This document shows, piece by piece, positions 1-6,212 of a stretch of DNA of 11,433 nucleotides. Source of the stretch: JBOGWY01 sp050694015 (GTDB lineage Bacteria; Actinomycetota; CADDZG01; WHSQ01); NCBI GenBank assembly GCA_050694015.1, contig JBOGWY010000094.1:1-11433 (forward strand), in the 5' to 3' direction. The position numbers were made by a program, and so were the translations under genes. The notes below the pieces were generated by a model. That model did no database searches. It was not told the origin of the DNA and saw only the letters and a program-made list of their open reading frames with translations. Every line of letters begins with the position of its first letter. Position 1 is the first letter of the stretch.

Positions 1-857
1 ATCGCCTCCGCGCTCTCTTCGATCCGCAGGCACTTGAGTCCGAACAGCACCGTCTGCAGATAGCCGTACATCGTGAGCGGCGACATCGGCACGACGCGGG
101 ACTCGATCGCGGTCTCGAACAGCGGACGCTTGCGGTGCGCGAGCCGGAGCACCTCGGCGTAGACGCCTTCGGCCGGGACGTACATCACGGCGAAGTCGAA
201 CGTGTTCTCGTCGGGAACGATGTAGCGCGACGAGATGTCCCGGATGTGCTTGTCGACGTCGCCTGCGAAGGCGCGTTCGGCGTCGATGCGCTCGGCCTCG
301 TCATCCGCGTCGCACATCCGGCGGTAGTTCGACAGCGGGAACTTGGAATCGATGCACACGATCCGGCCCCCGGCCCGCACGACGGCGTCGACGATCGTGC
401 CCGACGTGAACCGGTGCTGGCACTCGTATGCCTGCGGCGGCAGGACCTGACGCAACAGCTCCTCGAGCATCGCCTCGCCGATGCCACCGCGCGCCTTGGG
501 GGCCTTCAGCAAGTCCTGGAGCGAGGTGAACGTCCGCGCCTGCTCGGCCACCATCGTGGTTGCCGAGCGCACGTCGCCGAGCGTGTCGAAGATGCTGGTC
601 GCGAGGCTCGAGTTGGCCACTTGCGTCTCGGTCATGCGGGAGTCGATGCCCTCGAGCCGCTGCGAGAGGAGAGACGTGTCGTCCCCGACCCGCCGGGCGA
701 GGCGCTCCATCTCGTGGCGCAACGACGCCATCTCGGCGGCGACCAACTCCTGGCGTCGGTTCTCGTCGAGCGCTGCATCGCCCCGGCCCCGCAACAGAGC
801 GATGGCTACGACTGCTCCGACGAGCAGACCGAGCACGAGAACGACGACGATGTCCAC
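1..857 (-). CDS. rmuC: DNA recombination protein RmuC (3' end beyond window)
   Basis: RmuC-family protein, a membrane-anchored coiled-coil protein with a nuclease-like core that limits recombination between short inverted repeats. The visible 285 residues start with a transmembrane helix (residues 2-22, IVVVLVLGLL onward). A charged coiled-coil stretch follows at about 30-115, then the conserved core. Core motifs include KARGGIGEAMLEELL, the strand IVCIDSKFPLSNY, the block DISSRYIVPDENTFDFAVMY and VPAEGVYAEVL, then SPLTMYGYLQTV. IDSKFPL and the VPAEGVY region are hallmarks of the family. The C-terminus lies off the left edge. I chose the GTG at 857 because a TAACGT -10 hexamer ends 7 bases upstream, suggesting a leaderless transcript, and because it puts the membrane helix at the very N-terminus. 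An in-frame GTG at 866 is the alternative. The gene diverges from the glycoside hydrolase. Family assignment is secure; the start is inferred. Confidence 0.93.
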   Translation of the reverse strand, partial: MDIVVVLVLGLLVGAVVAIALLRGRGDAALDENRRQELVAAEMASLRHEMERLARRVGDDTSLLSQRLEGIDSRMTETQVANSSLATSIFDTLGDVRSATTMVAEQARTFTSLQDLLKAPKARGGIGEAMLEELLRQVLPPQAYECQHRFTSGTIVDAVVRAGGRIVCIDSKFPLSNYRRMCDADDEAERIDAERAFAGDVDKHIRDISSRYIVPDENTFDFAVMYVPAEGVYAEVLRLAHRKRPLFETAIESRVVPMSPLTMYGYLQTVLFGLKCLRIEESAEA

Positions 858-864
858 GCCGGCC

Positions 865-870
865 ACGTTA
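865..870 (-). promoter_or_regulatory. -10 hexamer of rmuC, leaderless type
   Basis: On the minus strand this reads TAACGT, matching TAnnnT, and ends 7 bases before the GTG at 857. Transcription would begin at or next to the start codon. There is no Shine-Dalgarno sequence between it and the start. No convincing -35 was found. Confidence 0.5.
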
Positions 871-898
871 TGGGTGGGGTGTGACAGGTTTGCGGATT

Positions 899-904
899 TA
901 TCCT
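899..904 (+). promoter_or_regulatory. -10 hexamer of the GH15-like gene, leaderless type
   Basis: TATCCT, a close match to TATAAT/TAnnnT, ends exactly 6 bases before the GTG at 911. The GGAG between them (906-909) is only one base from the GTG, too close to act as a Shine-Dalgarno site, so a leaderless mRNA is the better reading. No clear -35 is seen. Confidence 0.55.
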
Positions 905-910
905 CGGAGC

Positions 911-3076
911 GTGGCTCTCCGACTACGGGCCGTCACGGCCTGGGTTCTCTCTTCCGTTCTCCTGGTTCCCCCCTTCCTCGGGGGGCCTAGCGCGACCGCC
1001 CAGACCGCGGCCGAATGCATGAACCCGGCCGAGCCCACGCCGGAAGATTTCGGGCCCACGGATATCTCCGCGGTCACCGGCAACCGCCGGCTCTCGGTCG
1101 GCCTGAACGCCGATGCGACGGTGACCGTCCTCAAGTGGCCGTCGCCGTCCTATTACGACCAGATCAAGTACCGCACGGTCGATCGCTCCGAGCCGCTGAT
1201 GGGCGCGCTCCCGAACGAAGGGGCGTTCATCGGCATCGCTCGCCGTCCCGGGGGCCCGGAGTGGGAGTTCTCGTGGCTCCGCGCCTGGTCGTCGAGCCAG
1301 CGATTCGCCGACGACGACACCGACGAGGTCGTCACGACGTTCAAAGAGCCGAACGACGGGCTCTCCGTCACGGTTCGCGACGTGGTCGCGCACAACAGGG
1401 ATGCCCTGGTCCGCCGGGTGACCGTGACGCGCACGCCCGGCTCCCCGATCCGGGACGTGCGTGTGCTCGCGTTCGCGAACTTCAATCCGGTGTTCTCGAA
1501 GAGCCCGCAGCAGCCGTACCAGGACTGGTGCGCGGAAGGACGTAACGACGACGGCGGCAGTTACGACGCCGATGCCGACGCGGTCGTCTCCGAGCGCTCC
1601 GGCTTCGACGAGTCGACGGGACGCTCGTCCAGCGTCGCTCTGACGATGGGCTTCGTCGCGCGCTCCGACGGTCATCACGTGGGGATCGACAGCTACGAGA
1701 CCGGGGGGCCGGGAGCAACGAGCGCGTACGACGACGCCTCCGACGGTGACCTCACCGGCGGCGCGCTCGCGGCAGGCCAGGCCGATGCGGCGCTCGCCGA
1801 CGACCTCGATCTCACCTCGCATAGAAGCGCGTCGACGTCCGTCGTGATCGCTGCGGGTGCTACCGCCGCGCAGGCGCTGGATCGACTCGACGCTCAGCGT
1901 GGCGATGTGGCCCAAGCCGCCGCCGGTAAGCGGCAGTGGTGGCGACGATGGCTGTCGCGCGCGCCGCTTCCCCGGAGCGCCCCGGCCCCCGTCACGCGCC
2001 TCGCCAAGCGCGCTCTTATCTCGATGCGCCAAGCGACGGACCCGAGCGGGCTGATCGTCGCCTCGATCGCGACGCAGCCGCCGCACGGGCTCGACTGGGT
2101 CCGCAACGGCGCGTTCGTGAACCGCGCCCTTACCGAAGCGCATCACCGCGCGCTCGTCACCGCGCACAACATCCGCTACGCGGAGCTACAAGCGACGAGC
2201 GTCGACAGGCCGACCGGAGGCGAGGCGACCCCGCCGGGCAACTGGTCGCAGAACTTCTACGCCGACGGCGTCGTGGGCGGCCCGATCCCGTATGCGATCG
2301 ACCAGACGGGACTGGGGATCTGGACGCTGTGGGACCACTACCGGTTCATCGAGAGCGAGAGTTACTTGCTGTCGGTATACGACGAGATCCAACGCGCCGC
2401 GCAGTACCTCACCGATCTGTGCCGCGATCCTGCGACGGGCCTCCACTGCGTCGCGCCGGAAGGAGACAACGCGAACCCGAGCCAGACCCTGCGAGGGGCG
2501 CAGGCGGTGTGGCTCGGGCTCGACTCCGCGGCCCGCGCGGCCCGGACCAAGGCGCGCCTGCAGAGTGCCGGTCGCCAGATCGCGCTCCAGAACGCAGAGC
2601 GGTGGAGCGCCCGCCGCGATGAGATCGGCGACGCGATCGACGACTTCTTCTTCGATGCCGACTGCCGCTGCTACAGCGAGAATCACGAGATCGGCGGCAC
2701 GTTGCTGTGGCCGGTCGGGTTCCTGGAGCGGGGCACGCGGCGTTCCGACGGCCAGGCGCGGGTCAACCAGCGCGCGCTCACGCGCGCGATCTCCGGCAAC
2801 GTCGATCGTGGGGGCCGCGAGGCGATGGCGCTGTTAGGCAACGCGTATGCGTGGGCCGGGACGCGCAGGATCCGCGCCGTCAAACGCGGCTTGCGCTGGG
2901 TCGCCGCGGTGCAGACGACCGACCGCACCGGTCTCCTCGGCGATGCATGGATGAGGTTCCCCGAGAACGGGCCGGTCACGACGATGAGCGCGCAGCCTCA
3001 TACTTGGAACATGGCGGCGTTCTACCTCGCGGCGCTGCGCGCGTACGGCCGCGTGCGCTGGACCGACCGTACTTAG
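911..3076 (+). CDS. Secreted GH15-like (glucoamylase/glucodextranase-type) glycoside hydrolase
   Basis: Predicted exported protein of 721 residues related to GH15, whose members release glucose from alpha-glucans or cleave related alpha-glucosides. The N-terminus is a classic signal peptide: ALRLR, a hydrophobic stretch at about 7-25, and likely cleavage after SATA (residue 30). Residues 45-330 look like the all-beta N-terminal domain, rich in short strands and acidic turns. A helical linker (335-375, KRQWWRRWL) leads to an alpha/alpha-barrel at about 380-715. Barrel motifs are HGLDWVRNGAFVNRAL (392-407), NWSQNFYADG (444-453), DQTGLGIWTLWDHYRFI (464-480), NHEIGGTLLWPVGF (591-604) and RFPENG with QPHTWNMAAFYLAALRAY (682-712). 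By analogy E517 (APEGDN) could be the acid and E685 (FPENG) the base; this is inference and substrate is unknown. The GTG at 911 suits both the leaderless -10 and the signal peptide; GTG 881 is the alternative. The stop lies 2 bases from the convergent phosphoesterase stop. Confidence 0.82.
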   Translation: MALRLRAVTAWVLSSVLLVPPFLGGPSATAQTAAECMNPAEPTPEDFGPTDISAVTGNRRLSVGLNADATVTVLKWPSPSYYDQIKYRTVDRSEPLMGALPNEGAFIGIARRPGGPEWEFSWLRAWSSSQRFADDDTDEVVTTFKEPNDGLSVTVRDVVAHNRDALVRRVTVTRTPGSPIRDVRVLAFANFNPVFSKSPQQPYQDWCAEGRNDDGGSYDADADAVVSERSGFDESTGRSSSVALTMGFVARSDGHHVGIDSYETGGPGATSAYDDASDGDLTGGALAAGQADAALADDLDLTSHRSASTSVVIAAGATAAQALDRLDAQRGDVAQAAAGKRQWWRRWLSRAPLPRSAPAPVTRLAKRALISMRQATDPSGLIVASIATQPPHGLDWVRNGAFVNRALTEAHHRALVTAHNIRYAELQATSVDRPTGGEATPPGNWSQNFYADGVVGGPIPYAIDQTGLGIWTLWDHYRFIESESYLLSVYDEIQRAAQYLTDLCRDPATGLHCVAPEGDNANPSQTLRGAQAVWLGLDSAARAARTKARLQSAGRQIALQNAERWSARRDEIGDAIDDFFFDADCRCYSENHEIGGTLLWPVGFLERGTRRSDGQARVNQRALTRAISGNVDRGGREAMALLGNAYAWAGTRRIRAVKRGLRWVAAVQTTDRTGLLGDAWMRFPENGPVTTMSAQPHTWNMAAFYLAALRAYGRVRWTDRT

Positions 3077-3081
3077 ATCTA
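3074..3081. other. Palindrome TAGATCTA carrying both convergent stop codons
   Basis: This 8-base perfect palindrome contains the TAG stop of the plus-strand hydrolase (3074-3076) and the TAG stop of the minus-strand phosphoesterase (3079-3081). Only two bases separate the two coding regions. No terminator fits between them, so either transcript must run into the other gene before it ends. Confidence 0.85.
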
Positions 3082-3999
3082 GCGCCCCGACGTCGAGAAT
3101 CGGTAGATCGGCGCGCCGGTCTTGGGCACGGCCCGCGCCTCTATCCGCGACTCCCGCACGACGAAGTACATGAAGTGATGCTGCGACATGCACGTCGCGG
3201 TGAACCATCTGTCCTCGTGGCACAGATACAGACGCGCTCCCCCGCCTCCCGTCACGACGTAACGGATCCTCCTCAGCGACCGGCTTACGTGCAGGAGGTG
3301 GTCGTGACCGTTGAGGACGAGATCGACCCCCCGCCGCCGGAACAGGCGCGGCAGATCGGGGGCGTAACCGGGCGTGCTGCCGTGCTCGCCGGTTGAGTAG
3401 ACCGGGTGGTGGAAGATCACGATCGTCCACAGGTCGCCGGGCTCGGCCCTGGTCTCGCGTCGTAACCACGCGCGGTCCATCTCGTTCGAGTCGGCGATCA
3501 CGAAGCGCACGCCGCCCAGCCGGATCACGTAGCGACGTCCCTTCATCCCGAAGGCAGGTTCTCGGATCTCGGGGCGGCCGCGGTCGGTCAGGTAATCGTG
3601 GTTGCCGAGCGAGGCGTGGAAGCGCACACCGCGGTCGAGCAGACACGCGTACGGGTCGAAGAACTTGGTCTGGAACTGGCTCGGATGACCGAAGTCGTAG
3701 ACGTTGTCGCCCGTCGTGAATACGCGCTTGAACGGATGGTGTCGTCGCCACCTGCACATGCGCCGCGCGAGGTCGTATTGATCCGAGGTACCGGCTCCGA
3801 AATCTCCCAGGACGGCGAAGCGCATCAGCGCGGGCGGGGGGCCGGTGGGTGTCGGCGTGGGCAGCGTAGGCGTGGGAACCGCCGTCGTGCTCGTGGGCGA
3901 TCCCGTGGGGGTTTGCAGGTACGGCGACGGTCCGGCGTCATCTCCGGCGCACGCCGCCACCACCACGAGAACCGCTAACAGGTAGCTACTGCGGCGCAT
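3079..3999 (-). CDS. Lipoprotein metallophosphoesterase (purple acid phosphatase-like)
   Basis: Calcineurin-like metallophosphoesterase of 306 residues, probably tethered outside the membrane, where it would hydrolyse phosphate esters; its substrate cannot be read. The N-terminus is a lipoprotein signal: MRRSS, a hydrophobic run, and lipobox VAAC with the lipidated cysteine at 17. A Pro/Thr-rich spacer (about 23-57) leads to the catalytic domain. All five metal-ligand blocks of the fold are present in order: GDFG (65-68), GDNVYDFG (97-104), GNHD (132-135), FHHP (196-199) and GHDHLLH (231-237). The GDxxY form with the tyrosine at 101 is typical of the purple acid phosphatase branch. The start ATG overlaps the last 14 bases of pcm and has an AAGGGA ribosome site inside pcm (4004-4009), so translation is probably coupled. 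Catalytic ligands appear complete. Confidence 0.9.
   Translation of the reverse strand: MRRSSYLLAVLVVVAACAGDDAGPSPYLQTPTGSPTSTTAVPTPTLPTPTPTGPPPALMRFAVLGDFGAGTSDQYDLARRMCRWRRHHPFKRVFTTGDNVYDFGHPSQFQTKFFDPYACLLDRGVRFHASLGNHDYLTDRGRPEIREPAFGMKGRRYVIRLGGVRFVIADSNEMDRAWLRRETRAEPGDLWTIVIFHHPVYSTGEHGSTPGYAPDLPRLFRRRGVDLVLNGHDHLLHVSRSLRRIRYVVTGGGGARLYLCHEDRWFTATCMSQHHFMYFVVRESRIEARAVPKTGAPIYRFSTSGR
3835..3918 (-). repeat. Low-complexity Pro/Thr linker-coding tract
   Basis: Degenerate short repeats encode residues about 28-55 of the phosphoesterase, read as alternating TPT, PTP and TSP units between the lipobox and the catalytic core. Such tracts are common spacers lifting a lipoprotein domain through the cell wall. 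The tract may vary in length between strains through repeat slippage, which is inference. Confidence 0.6.
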
Positions 4000-4618
4000 C
4001 GGGTCCCTTCACGAGGGGGACGAACCGGGCCGGGGTGATCAGGCGTATCTCTTGCAGGGCCCCGTCGTGTTTCTCGAACAACAACACGTCGTCTGATCCT
4101 CTCGTCGTCACGGGGATCACCAGGCGTCCTCCCTCGGCGAGCTGTTCCCCCAGTGCCTCCGGCAGCGATGCCGCCGCAGCCGATACGACGATGCCGTCGT
4201 AGGGGGCTTTCGGTTCCCATCCTTCCCATCCGTCGCCCACTACTACCGTCGCGTTGTCCAGCCCCGCTCGCTCGAGGTTCGCTCTCGCCGCGACCGCGAG
4301 CGCTTCGTGCCGCTCTATCGAGACGACCTCGCGCGCGAGGACGGCGAGCGCCGCGGTCTGGTAGCCGTAACCAGTCCCTATCTCGAGGATCTTCGAATCG
4401 GGCTGCGGAGCGACGGCCACGACCATCGTCGCGATCAAGGTCGGTTGCGACGTGGTCTGGTCGAGCGGCAACAGCACGGGACGGTTCCCATACGCCTCTC
4501 TGCGGCGATCCTCGGGCACGAAACCGGCCCGGTCGATGCGGCGGAACGCGTCGACGACCCGCTCGTCTCGGACCTCGCGGGCGATGAGTTGAACCAGACC
4601 CCTGTGATCCCTCGGCAT
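3986..4618 (-). CDS. pcm: Protein-L-isoaspartate O-methyltransferase
   Basis: Pcm-family SAM-dependent methyltransferase of 210 residues. Family members methylate the abnormal carboxyl of L-isoaspartyl residues so that aged proteins can be repaired. Visible features are the N-terminal helix with VVDAFRRIDRAGFVPE (21-36), the active-site loop LDQTTSQPTLIATM (52-65), SAM motif I ILEIGTGYGYQTAALA (77-92), the acidic ribose contact VVSIERHE (98-105), and GDGWEGWEPKAPYDGIVV (128-145). In classical enzymes the loop reads GQTISQPY; here D replaces the first G and T replaces Y, as in divergent bacterial members, so an altered substrate range is possible. I chose the ATG at 4618 because a TAAGGT -10 (or, alternatively, a weak AAGG ribosome site) lies just upstream. 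An in-frame start at 4648 would run into the promoter of the divergent acyltransferase. First gene of an operon with the phosphoesterase. Confidence 0.9.
   Translation of the reverse strand: MPRDHRGLVQLIAREVRDERVVDAFRRIDRAGFVPEDRRREAYGNRPVLLPLDQTTSQPTLIATMVVAVAPQPDSKILEIGTGYGYQTAALAVLAREVVSIERHEALAVAARANLERAGLDNATVVVGDGWEGWEPKAPYDGIVVSAAAASLPEALGEQLAEGGRLVIPVTTRGSDDVLLFEKHDGALQEIRLITPARFVPLVKGPDAPQ
4004..4009 (-). promoter_or_regulatory. Ribosome binding site for the phosphoesterase inside pcm
   Basis: The minus strand reads AAGGGA four bases before the ATG at 3999 and lies within the last codons of pcm. Together with the 14-base gene overlap this supports translational coupling of the two genes. 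Confidence 0.6.
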
Positions 4619-4626
4619 CACTAGGG

Positions 4627-4632
4627 ACCTTA
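4627..4632 (-). promoter_or_regulatory. -10 hexamer of pcm
   Basis: Minus strand TAAGGT matches TAnnnT and ends 8 bases before the ATG at 4618, giving a leader of zero to two bases. The AAGG within it could instead serve as a weak ribosome site on a longer transcript, so the two readings compete. Confidence 0.45.
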
Positions 4633-4654
4633 GTGGCGTCGCGACCACGGGCGG

Positions 4655-4660
4655 TACGAT
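4655..4660 (+). promoter_or_regulatory. -10 hexamer of the WS/DGAT gene, leaderless type
   Basis: TACGAT matches TAnnnT and ends 8 bases before the ATG at 4669. The intervening TCGCCCCT has no Shine-Dalgarno character, so the mRNA probably starts at or beside the ATG. The hexamer sits 22 bases from the oppositely directed pcm -10, making this a very compact bidirectional promoter. Confidence 0.55.
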
Positions 4661-4668
4661 TCGCCCCT

Positions 4669-6054
4669 ATGGCGACCTACCAGCGCTTGACCGTGCTCGA
4701 CGAGATGTTCCTCCACCTCGAGGGCCCGAACACCCACATGCACGTGGGGGCCGTGATCACGTTCGACGGACCGCCCCCCGATTTCGGCGACTTCCTCGAG
4801 ATGGCGCGCGTTCGTCTCCAGAAGGTGCCGCGGTTCCGTCAGAAGCTGGCAAAGGTTCCGTTCGGGCTGGGCCGCCCGGTCTGGGTCGACGACACGCACT
4901 TCAACCTCGAGTACCACATCCGGCACACCGCGCTGCCGCCTCCAGGGAACGAGCAGAAACTGAAGGCGCTGGCGGCGCGCATCATGTCGCAGCGACTCGA
5001 CCGCACGAAGCCCTTGTGGGAGATCTGGTTCGTCGAGGGCCTCGCCGGTGGAGGCTTCGCGTACATCTCGAAGACGCACCATGCTCTGGTCGACGGTGTC
5101 TCCGGCGCCGACATCATGACCGTGATCCTGGATCTCACGCCCGAACCCGAGGAACTCGAACCTCAGCGCTGGATCCCCGAACCGGAGCCGACCCAGGACC
5201 GCCTGATCCTGGATGCCCTGCGTGAGCGCCTTACGTCTCCCGCCGAGGCCATGCGCGTCGCGCAATCGGCGACGAGCGACCCCCGCCGGCTTCCGAACCG
5301 CATCGTGCAGGGCGCCCGCGACATCGGCGCGTTCGTCGGCGGCTCGCTCGTCGACGCGGCGCCGGAGTCGACGATCAACCAACCCATCGGCCCCCACCGT
5401 CGCTTCGAGACGATCGATTCCGACCTGAACGAGATCAAGCGCGTCAAGAACTCGCTCGGAGGCACCGTGAACGACGTGGTGCTGGCATCGGTCACCGGCG
5501 GTCTCCGTCACCTCCTGCAAACGCGCGGCGAGCGGACCAACGACCTCGAGCTGCGCGCGATGGTTCCCGTGTCGGTGCGGGCCGACGAGCAGAAAGGCGC
5601 TCTCGGGAACCAGGTCGCGACGATGTGGGCGCCGCTACCCGTGTTCGAAGCCGATCCGATCAAGCGGCTCGAGTGGGTCGGCGAGCGCATGAAGGACCTC
5701 AAATCCTCGGGCCAGTCCGTCGGTGCACAACTCCTGACCAGCATCGGTGAGTGGGCTCCATCCACCGTCATCGCGCAGGCCTCACGACTCGTATCGCGCC
5801 AGCGCGCGTACAACCTCGTCGTCACGAACGTTCCCGGCCCCCAGTTCCCCCTGTACACGATGGGCCGCGAGATGAGAGAGGTCTATCCCGTCGTCCCGAT
5901 CGTGGACAACACGACGCTCGGCATCGCGCTCATGTCCTACAACGGCAAGATGTGCTGGGGCATCCTCGGCGACTACGATGCCGCGTCCGACATCGGCGTG
6001 TTGGCCGAGGGCATCGAGAAATCGATCGCGGAACTCGTCGCCCTCGCCTCCTGA
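4669..6054 (+). CDS. Wax ester synthase/acyl-CoA:diacylglycerol acyltransferase (WS/DGAT)
   Basis: Bifunctional acyltransferase of 461 residues, the usual family length. Members join acyl-CoA to fatty alcohols or diacylglycerol, making wax esters or triacylglycerol that collect in lipid droplets at the inner membrane. Diagnostic motifs are all visible: the N-terminal LDEMFLHLEGPNTHMHVG (10-27), PLWEIWFVEGL (115-125), the catalytic HHALVDG (137-143, consensus HHxxxDG with both His and the Asp), NDVVLASVTGGLRHLL (268-283), MVPVSVR (298-304) and NVPGPQFPLY (387-396). These are the N-terminal catalytic and C-terminal WS/DGAT domains. The ATG at 4669 follows a leaderless-type -10 and gives the family's standard N-terminus; an in-frame ATG at 4633 adds 12 residues from the promoter region. 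A 40-residue membrane protein starts 14 bases after the stop. Whether wax ester or triacylglycerol is the main product cannot be read from sequence. Confidence 0.95.
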   Translation: MATYQRLTVLDEMFLHLEGPNTHMHVGAVITFDGPPPDFGDFLEMARVRLQKVPRFRQKLAKVPFGLGRPVWVDDTHFNLEYHIRHTALPPPGNEQKLKALAARIMSQRLDRTKPLWEIWFVEGLAGGGFAYISKTHHALVDGVSGADIMTVILDLTPEPEELEPQRWIPEPEPTQDRLILDALRERLTSPAEAMRVAQSATSDPRRLPNRIVQGARDIGAFVGGSLVDAAPESTINQPIGPHRRFETIDSDLNEIKRVKNSLGGTVNDVVLASVTGGLRHLLQTRGERTNDLELRAMVPVSVRADEQKGALGNQVATMWAPLPVFEADPIKRLEWVGERMKDLKSSGQSVGAQLLTSIGEWAPSTVIAQASRLVSRQRAYNLVVTNVPGPQFPLYTMGREMREVYPVVPIVDNTTLGIALMSYNGKMCWGILGDYDAASDIGVLAEGIEKSIAELVALAS

Positions 6055-6068
6055 GTCCTACCTAGGCC

Positions 6069-6191
6069 GTGGAGTTCCTCATCGGCTTGCTCCCGGCGAT
6101 GTTGGGCGCGTGGGGCATCATCCCGCTCGCGCTTGTGGCCGCGTTCGCGTTCGGTTACTGGTTCGTGGTCCTGCGCAAGAAAGACGAGTAG
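6069..6191 (+). CDS. Small single-span membrane protein, 40 residues
   Basis: Short reading frame starting at GTG, with an in-frame TAG two codons upstream (6063-6065). It encodes 40 residues: a start MEFLIGLLPAML, a continuous hydrophobic stretch over about 3-34 with GIIPLALVAAFAF and GYWFVV, and a charged end LRKKDE. The positive-inside rule predicts that the C-terminal tail faces the cytoplasm. It lies 14 bases downstream of the acyltransferase on the same strand, so co-transcription is likely, and it ends 21 bases before the stop of the convergent RTX gene. The ribosome site is weak (CTAGG close to the GTG). I recognise no family. The hydrophobic-then-basic design and high third-position GC make it look coding, but its small size keeps this provisional. 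A role at the membrane with the acyltransferase is conceivable and untested. Confidence 0.5.
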   Translation: MEFLIGLLPAMLGAWGIIPLALVAAFAFGYWFVVLRKKDE

Positions 6192-6212
6192 GGGTTTCAG
6201 CGCAACGGCGGT

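Noticed and set aside
135..884. Long plus-strand open frame of 249 residues opposite rmuC
   Set aside because: The minus strand carries an unmistakable RmuC protein here. The plus frame is low-complexity Arg/His/Asp-rich sequence typical of antisense frames in GC-rich genes.
560..910. N-terminal extension of the glycoside hydrolase from 560
   Set aside because: It overlaps rmuC on the other strand, is Arg/Ser/Pro-rich nonsense in character, and would bury a clear signal peptide that begins at 911.
923..2167. 414-residue minus-strand open frame inside the hydrolase
   Set aside because: It has Arg/Gly-rich shadow composition and no motif, while the plus strand has conserved GH15-like motifs throughout.
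2834..3757. 307-residue minus-strand open frame overlapping the phosphoesterase
   Set aside because: It is out of frame with the metallophosphoesterase motifs and is Arg/Pro-rich, so it is a shadow.
4630..5520. 296-residue minus-strand open frame opposite WS/DGAT
   Set aside because: The plus strand has HHALVDG and the other WS/DGAT motifs. The minus frame is an antisense shadow.
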